Assembly: GCA_905250115.1 (NCBI GenBank)
Contig: CAJNOI010000036.1
Span: 35,324 to 99,323, forward strand
Origin: Adineta steineri
Lineage: Eukaryota > Rotifera > Eurotatoria > Adinetida > Adinetidae
Length of the DNA stretch: 64,000 bases
Direction of reading: 5' to 3'
Shown: piece after piece, positions 58,272-64,000 of the stretch
Layout: each line of letters begins with the position of its first letter
Numbering within the stretch: position 1 is the first letter of the stretch
The notes under the pieces: generated by a model
The model's database searches: none
What the model was told of the DNA's origin: nothing
What the model saw: only the letters and a program-made list of their open reading frames with translations
Position numbers and translations under genes: made by a program

Positions 58272-61200
58272 TTATTCGAACCCTGTTTCATTTACAATCA
58301 CAGCTAACGTTGCAAAGTCAGTTTCCTTAAATACTGGTCGTAAATCAGATAGAATTTCCTCTATTCGTTTTGGCATATTAATGTTCAGACAAGGCATATT
58401 TATTGAAACGAGCTTCATTTTTATTAAATTGTTAGCAATATTTTCTAACGTTTGCTCTTTTTCAATAGAATTTTCCCACATTTTAATTTTATCACGAATT
58501 ATTTTTTTGATTTTTTTAGTAGTTATTTTTCTTCGAAACTGTATTGTTTCCATTGTTCGTTCGATCGACATCAAATTAGAAAAATTCGTATTGAAATTCT
58601 CATAGTCTAGCCTTGTTAAGAATTTTTCTTGTGAAAAATTATCTAAAAATTTTTCGACATCCAAATAAACAATCGAAATTTGTTTTTCGATTGATTGTAA
58701 ACATTCTTCTTCAAGCTTATTTACATCAATTCTTAGATGAAGTGGACGAAAACTTTTAGATTGACTTAGAATAGAAAATTTCTCATCTACTTTTCGATAG
58801 AACTCATCTCGATCTTTCGTATGATACTTTCTATTACTGTCAAATAGCATAGTGTTAATTAACTCTTTTCCTAAATTTTCAATTTTTTCACATACAGATT
58901 CTAACATATCCGGACGTGATGTGAGTTTCTCTAAATTTACTACTATGCTGCTAAAGATTGAGTTTTTGTTTATATGTTGACCGTGATAAACTTGTATTTC
59001 CGTTAATAAAAAATTACATATGCTCATAGTGTCAAGGATATCTACCAGACTTCCAACATCAAAATTCTCAAGAGCAACTTTATATTTTTTTTCCTGCTCA
59101 GCTGAATATGTAGCTATTCTTTCGGATAATCTTATCATTTTTTCATCGAAATCCTGCGGAAGTATGAAATTCGAAATTTGTTCATTCTGAACATCATCTC
59201 TAAATTTTATGAACTCAGATAAACAGATAAAACTTTTCTTTAACACATCATTATTAGGTTTTATAAGTTTTGCTTCATGACCAGTTACAATTTGATTTAA
59301 AAAATACTGATAAGCATCTTCAAATACACATATTATGTCTACATCTACTTCTATGTATATTGTTTCAATATCATTAAAATACATATTTAATTCTGTTTTA
59401 TATTTATACAATGTTTTCATATCATTTAATACTTCCATAATATTTTGTTTGTCTAGGTTTTGATGTATTTTGTCAACAATATTGCCTATCCGTTTGGAAG
59501 CTAACTCTTTTCCTTTGTTAAAATACGATTTAATAACTTGTAAATTTTGATACTCAAATGAACAATTATTGATTTTATCTATTTCTTCAGTAATAGATGA
59601 GTCTTGTAATTTAAGTTCACTATATTGTATGAGACGTCTTATATCGTCTGTACAGTGGTGTAATTCAACTTCTAGAGCATTTTTCATTGATTCAGGTAAA
59701 TATATAACAGCAGATTCAAATCTTCTTATATGTTCATTTGTAATATCTATTGTTTGTTTTATTTTAGCTCGTTCTAATTCGTTTCGAAATTTTTCTAAAA
59801 TTATTTTTCTAAGCTTATCTAAAACTTCACTATAAATTTGATTCGTACTATTAACATTCGCAAGTTTTTCAAAAATATTCTTTGGTGGATTCAATGTATA
59901 TTCGCTAATATCCATCTGTGAATATTTGTTTATCACAGCAGGTAATACAACTATTTTTCCATAGTTTTGTAAAATTTCTATTTGATCTGAGATATTTTTC
60001 ATACAATATTTTCCTAATAGATTACGCACCAAAAGAACTGTATCTATTTTCTGATCAGCTTCATTAAAATTGTAATTTGTAACAAGAGCTTTTATATGAT
60101 CTAAAAAGTACTTCATCTTTGTTTCAATCGATTTCTTTATTTCTTCAATAAATTCATCTATAGCGTGTGAAACATCTAAATGTTTTTCGATGACAAACTT
60201 AGCTTTTTCTAGTCGTTTTAAATTGTCAACTATTAATTTAACTTGTTCTTTTTCTATATTATGAGTAAATACCACTGTTAATCCTTTTGTATCTTCCTTT
60301 AATCGATTTAAACCTATACTAAGAGATCGTTTCGCTTTTTGATAAAAATGTTTTTCAACTTTGTTTGATGATTGTAATGTGACCATTTTTTCATCGAGTA
60401 ATTCATAATCAAAGTTTTTAATAGCATCTATTATTTCCTTATCAATATCATGGATTTGTGAGAGAAGTTTTTCTTGATATTTATAATAAGTATTCATGTA
60501 TTTTCCATCTTCTAAGAACCAATCTAAGTTACTGAATATTTTTATAATTGATAATTTCTTATCGAAAAGCTCAATACTTTGTGTTAAATATAACATATCC
60601 ATTTCCTCAGATAATTCAGTTGAATAATCTAATAATAATTTTTTCCAATCCTTAATAATCATCTCGATAGGTTTATGAAAACAAGAAAAAATACGATTAC
60701 ATGTTGTTTTTATTTCTACTAAATCTTGTAAACGACTTGATATTGCTTCAATTTTATTTGATATATCATTTTCATTTTGCTTAATTACGTCAAAATAACC
60801 TTTTATTTCATCTCTAATAAAACTAATATAATTTCTTATATAATTTTCTAAACTGTTCAATAGTAATACAGAATCATTTTTCAAAATATGGAATGTTTTA
60901 CAAGCATCTAAATAGAGAAGTGCTTTTTCAGCTGTATGATAATCAAGTGTATTATAAACTTGTTCGTTTGATTTACCTAAATTGAGTGTATCTTTGATGA
61001 TGATAAACACATTACTTATTATTCCTTGAAATTTTGAGTTAATTTCATCTATATATTGTTTTAGAATCGGAATAAAATTTTCAAAACGCCTCATTTCATC
61101 TATTTCAGTTAGTACTTTCGCAGCATCGGAAATCTTAGTAAAATTGTCAAGATCTAAATCCGATTTCATTATAGATTTTTCTAATTCTTTTATGTGTTGA

Positions 61201-63980
61201 ATTAATTGCTGCTCAATATCTTTTATTATTTCTGAATAAGCTCGTGTTCTATAATTTTCTATCCAATGTGCATTTTGAAGATTCGATAAGCATTTCATCA
61301 TCTTATCATAAGTAATTTTTTCTTCTCTTCGAAATAAACTTCGTAAAAGTTCTTCAACATATATTCGTGTTTCATTTATATGATCTACTAGTTTTCCAAC
61401 AGTAATATAATATATTTGATTGGATTTATGCGCAATACTTGAAATAGTCCGTAATCTGTCTAAATCTTTGAAAAGCTGCTCTAGTCTATAAAATGTATGT
61501 TTATTTTTAAGTTCATTATTTATATTCTCTACAATTTGTTCGAAATAATTGAGAAGTTTGTATGAAAATTCTTCATAAATTTTATTAACATCGACTTTAG
61601 AGATATGCAAATCGAGATTAAATATATTCATTACTTGTTCCAGTGTACATATGCAATTATTTAGGTTTTCTACATCAGCTGATTCAAGTTTTTCCTTGAA
61701 AAAAATCTCATGAAACTTTTTCACATAACCGTTTAAATAATTTAGAAAAAAATCTTTCATTTTAGAATATTTTTTTTCAATGTTGAAAGTCTGTAGATGA
61801 CGGCCTAAAATAGTATTTGCATCATACATTTTTGTCATTATAGAAATACTTTTGCAAAATTCATTCGACAATACTGAATTTTCAAAAGAATCAACTAATT
61901 GTTCTATTTTTTCTGAAAAAAATTGACAAATAAGTTTATATTGAGCATTCACATCATCGAAGTACTCTGAAAGAACTTTTATTTTATCTATATTGAGTTT
62001 TATTGACAAATCATTAATATCTTTTTCTTGTAGAGTTTCCACTAAATTATCAACTTTTTCATTTAAGTATTCAATATAAGCACAATTAGGAATCGCTTCA
62101 TTTTCTAAATGTGTTTTTCTTAAATCTTCTGCCAGACTACCACGATCAACATAGGTTCGATATTGTTTTATCTCTTCATCAATTAAAACTGTTTCTTCTA
62201 ATAAACTATGATTCAATATCAATATCGCTTTCTGATATTCTTCAAAAAGATGCCTAGTTACATCTTTAGTACAATTTATGTAAATTTGATTAACAGATTC
62301 TTGATTTAATAGCTCACTTAAAAACTTTAATTGATCAAGTATGTATTTTACTAACGAATATTCTGAACGCTTAGTTGCTAATTTAATACTCAATTCATAT
62401 TTTATCACCTGCATATCTAGAATAGTTTGAGATTTTTTTGTAATGAAAAATTGAAAAACATTCTCTGGATGATTGATAGCGGTAGAATCTGCAACTTCAT
62501 CAAGAATCGTACTTGGATCATCCTGAATGGGGTCTAAAACGTATGCTTTCTTTTTGGTTTTTTCAAGCATATCTTTAAGTATACTCATAAAATTAGTATC
62601 ACATCTCTCTTGATCACTAAGTGTATCGTTAATAGTTTCTAATGATGCATGCACCGTTTCTTTTTCATGCTCAGGATATTTTGTGAATATATAAGAGAAA
62701 GCTTTGATCTGGTGCTTGATATTTTGAATCAATCTAGCTAGTGTATGAGTAAGATCCTTCAATCCTTCATATCTATCACCAATACTTTTGTAACTAATCA
62801 ATACAACTGGTTTTACACTTTCACATGCTTGTATAGCTCGAACTATTGCTATTCCATTAGCAATATCTATTTCAGAACCATTAGTATCATCGAAACCTGG
62901 ACTATCACATAAGATAATACTATCATGTCCGTATGCACCTATATCTTTAAAACAAACAGTAACTGGTGTGATACACCGAGTTATAGATTTAGCAAATGGT
63001 GCTGTTACAACTCGTTTCAAATCCGAATTTCTTATCTCTGTCGGTGCTATATGATTCAATCCTTGGATATTTGTCCTGATCATTTTAGAACCTGCAAGAA
63101 AATGTATAGTTGTGGATTTACCTGAGCCCGTATTACCAAGAAAAAAGATTATCTTCTTGTCTTTTATTAAATTTGCTGTGTCATCGACATTTTTCACTAA
63201 TCGAAATAGCTCATAAATATTCAATGGCATTATCTCATGCTGTATGTCTTTTAATATAGCTAGAGAAGATCTCCAATTTTTATTTTTAATGTGTATTGAA
63301 AGTGTCTCAACTGCGTCGTGAATTTTTATTGATAAAATTTCTTCTAATTTTAGACGGTCCTTTAAACATTGAAGTTCTTCACCCATTTCTAACTTCCTAC
63401 AATCGAATAGTTCAATACTATGATCTAAACTAATATTCTGATCAACTAATTTGAGAGAAATAAGGTACTGTAAACTAAGTAGAAATCTCTCTGTGCACGA
63501 TGGCATTAAATAAAAACCTTTATAAGTGTCTTTTAGGCTTTCATTTGTGATTTGACAGTCATCTTTAGAACAAGATTTTATAAACTCCAGACTAAGAGTA
63601 CTACACGGTTTTGTCTCAAACTTTGAAAGCTCACTTTCTTTGGTTGATTCATCTGATTTTTTAGATGGATCATCGATTTGTGGTACTTTCACTAAAAAAG
63701 TTGAAGTGAATTCATCAGAGTCATCTTCTCTGTCATTTATAGACATGCTTCTTAAATGAAAAAGTTTAAGAGTTTTACTTGATAACGGCATTGTATTATT
63801 GACTTGATCAGATGATTTGTTGGTGGTTGAATGATAAACTTGTTTGCACTTAGATTCAGCAATTGCTTCCAGCAAGTTTTTAACGATTAACGAAGCACTT
63901 TCGGTCTGGTTACCTCTATGCAAAGCGGTTCTTGGCTGCAAAATAAAGTTGGAAAAAACTTTATTAAATTGTTCTTGCAA
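58272..63980 (-). CDS. Giant P-loop GTPase-like protein with long coiled-coil region (5' end not in window)
   Basis: Uninterrupted frame of about 1,900 codons without introns. In the frame beginning with codon TTG at 63980 the first ATG is at 63791; the frame is open to the window edge, so the true start may lie outside. Numbered from 63980: residues 1-270 are polar and helical; 275-450 hold a P-loop domain with G1 LGNTGSGKST (282-290), G3 CDSPGFDDT (Asp359, Gly362) as in AIG1/GIMAP, septin-like and dynamin-related GTPases, and a candidate G4 FTKYPEHE (Thr433-Lys434) that lacks the expected Asp. The remaining 1,400 residues are almost wholly alpha-helical and charged (Glu, Lys, Ile, Asn, Asp), with heptad-like segments, no membrane span and no other domain I know. 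Architecture suggests a mechano- or scaffold-type GTPase; function unknown. Confidence 0.78.
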   Translation of the reverse strand: MQEQFNKVFSNFILQPRTALHRGNQTESASLIVKNLLEAIAESKCKQVYHSTTNKSSDQVNNTMPLSSKTLKLFHLRSMSINDREDDSDEFTSTFLVKVPQIDDPSKKSDESTKESELSKFETKPCSTLSLEFIKSCSKDDCQITNESLKDTYKGFYLMPSCTERFLLSLQYLISLKLVDQNISLDHSIELFDCRKLEMGEELQCLKDRLKLEEILSIKIHDAVETLSIHIKNKNWRSSLAILKDIQHEIMPLNIYELFRLVKNVDDTANLIKDKKIIFFLGNTGSGKSTTIHFLAGSKMIRTNIQGLNHIAPTEIRNSDLKRVVTAPFAKSITRCITPVTVCFKDIGAYGHDSIILCDSPGFDDTNGSEIDIANGIAIVRAIQACESVKPVVLISYKSIGDRYEGLKDLTHTLARLIQNIKHQIKAFSYIFTKYPEHEKETVHASLETINDTLSDQERCDTNFMSILKDMLEKTKKKAYVLDPIQDDPSTILDEVADSTAINHPENVFQFFITKKSQTILDMQVIKYELSIKLATKRSEYSLVKYILDQLKFLSELLNQESVNQIYINCTKDVTRHLFEEYQKAILILNHSLLEETVLIDEEIKQYRTYVDRGSLAEDLRKTHLENEAIPNCAYIEYLNEKVDNLVETLQEKDINDLSIKLNIDKIKVLSEYFDDVNAQYKLICQFFSEKIEQLVDSFENSVLSNEFCKSISIMTKMYDANTILGRHLQTFNIEKKYSKMKDFFLNYLNGYVKKFHEIFFKEKLESADVENLNNCICTLEQVMNIFNLDLHISKVDVNKIYEEFSYKLLNYFEQIVENINNELKNKHTFYRLEQLFKDLDRLRTISSIAHKSNQIYYITVGKLVDHINETRIYVEELLRSLFRREEKITYDKMMKCLSNLQNAHWIENYRTRAYSEIIKDIEQQLIQHIKELEKSIMKSDLDLDNFTKISDAAKVLTEIDEMRRFENFIPILKQYIDEINSKFQGIISNVFIIIKDTLNLGKSNEQVYNTLDYHTAEKALLYLDACKTFHILKNDSVLLLNSLENYIRNYISFIRDEIKGYFDVIKQNENDISNKIEAISSRLQDLVEIKTTCNRIFSCFHKPIEMIIKDWKKLLLDYSTELSEEMDMLYLTQSIELFDKKLSIIKIFSNLDWFLEDGKYMNTYYKYQEKLLSQIHDIDKEIIDAIKNFDYELLDEKMVTLQSSNKVEKHFYQKAKRSLSIGLNRLKEDTKGLTVVFTHNIEKEQVKLIVDNLKRLEKAKFVIEKHLDVSHAIDEFIEEIKKSIETKMKYFLDHIKALVTNYNFNEADQKIDTVLLVRNLLGKYCMKNISDQIEILQNYGKIVVLPAVINKYSQMDISEYTLNPPKNIFEKLANVNSTNQIYSEVLDKLRKIILEKFRNELERAKIKQTIDITNEHIRRFESAVIYLPESMKNALEVELHHCTDDIRRLIQYSELKLQDSSITEEIDKINNCSFEYQNLQVIKSYFNKGKELASKRIGNIVDKIHQNLDKQNIMEVLNDMKTLYKYKTELNMYFNDIETIYIEVDVDIICVFEDAYQYFLNQIVTGHEAKLIKPNNDVLKKSFICLSEFIKFRDDVQNEQISNFILPQDFDEKMIRLSERIATYSAEQEKKYKVALENFDVGSLVDILDTMSICNFLLTEIQVYHGQHINKNSIFSSIVVNLEKLTSRPDMLESVCEKIENLGKELINTMLFDSNRKYHTKDRDEFYRKVDEKFSILSQSKSFRPLHLRIDVNKLEEECLQSIEKQISIVYLDVEKFLDNFSQEKFLTRLDYENFNTNFSNLMSIERTMETIQFRRKITTKKIKKIIRDKIKMWENSIEKEQTLENIANNLIKMKLVSINMPCLNINMPKRIEEILSDLRPVFKETDFATLAVIVNETGFE

Positions 63981-64000
63981 TTTGATGGGAGAATAATTTG

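Noticed and set aside
54727..63980. Reading the ART-TPR, NHL and GTPase genes as one functional operon-like system
   Set aside because: They lie on different strands, are separated by an assembly gap, and animal genes here are not co-transcribed; proximity alone does not support it.
1..64000. tRNA, rRNA, spliced-leader RNA genes and CRISPR arrays
   Set aside because: No cloverleaf with A and B boxes, no rRNA core sequence and no bdelloid-type spliced-leader sequence was noticed; regular spacer-repeat arrays are absent and not expected in an animal genome.

Overview
The window looks like nuclear DNA of a bdelloid rotifer (order Bdelloidea; genus not determinable by eye). The evidence is strong AT richness, metazoan housekeeping genes cut by many tiny GT-AG introns (about 45-70 bp), a large lineage-type set of rhodopsin-like GPCRs, NHL-repeat proteins, an ADP-ribosyltransferase/TPR protein of the kind common in bdelloids, and scattered TGTGGG-like G-rich motifs resembling the bdelloid telomeric repeat. 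One 100-base run of N (57719-57818) marks an assembly gap.

Layout. (1) 1-23 kb, accessory, gene-poor: three paralogous intronless GPCRs (3527-4510, 8561-9616, 19769-20866), a decayed relic of the same family (about 1440-1665), and a fourth, different GPCR (11991-18719) split by a 5.6 kb Mutator-like DNA transposon (12691-18288). The transposon has matching terminal inverted repeats, a 9 bp target-site duplication, an intact-looking spliced DDE/SWIM transposase and a second spliced gene of unknown function. A secreted NHL/beta-propeller-like gene (21348-22490, minus) closes this part. (2) 23.4-48.8 kb, conserved core: an ETFA fragment, SURF2, an evectin-like PH protein, NDUFB7, two tail-to-tail LAMTOR5-like genes, RFC1 and OGG1 as a divergent replication/repair pair, tomosyn (STXBP5), eIF5B and a P4-ATPase flippase. 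Genes are tightly packed and the introns are small except in tomosyn. (3) 48.8-64 kb, accessory again: a two-exon GPCR, a long empty stretch holding a GPCR pseudogene and a piggyBac-type MITE, an intronless ART-TPR gene, a gap-truncated NHL gene, and a very large intronless P-loop GTPase/coiled-coil ORF that runs to the right edge.

The most interesting parts are the transposon (precise insertion into a receptor gene, unknown accessory gene, seven near-identical palindromes inside a transposase intron), the giant GTPase-coiled-coil protein, and the ART-TPR protein with an unassigned N-terminal module. The core genes serve unrelated housekeeping roles: complex I, Ragulator, replication clamp loading, base excision repair, exocytosis control, translation initiation and lipid flipping. 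All family calls come from reading motifs by eye; no database search was run.
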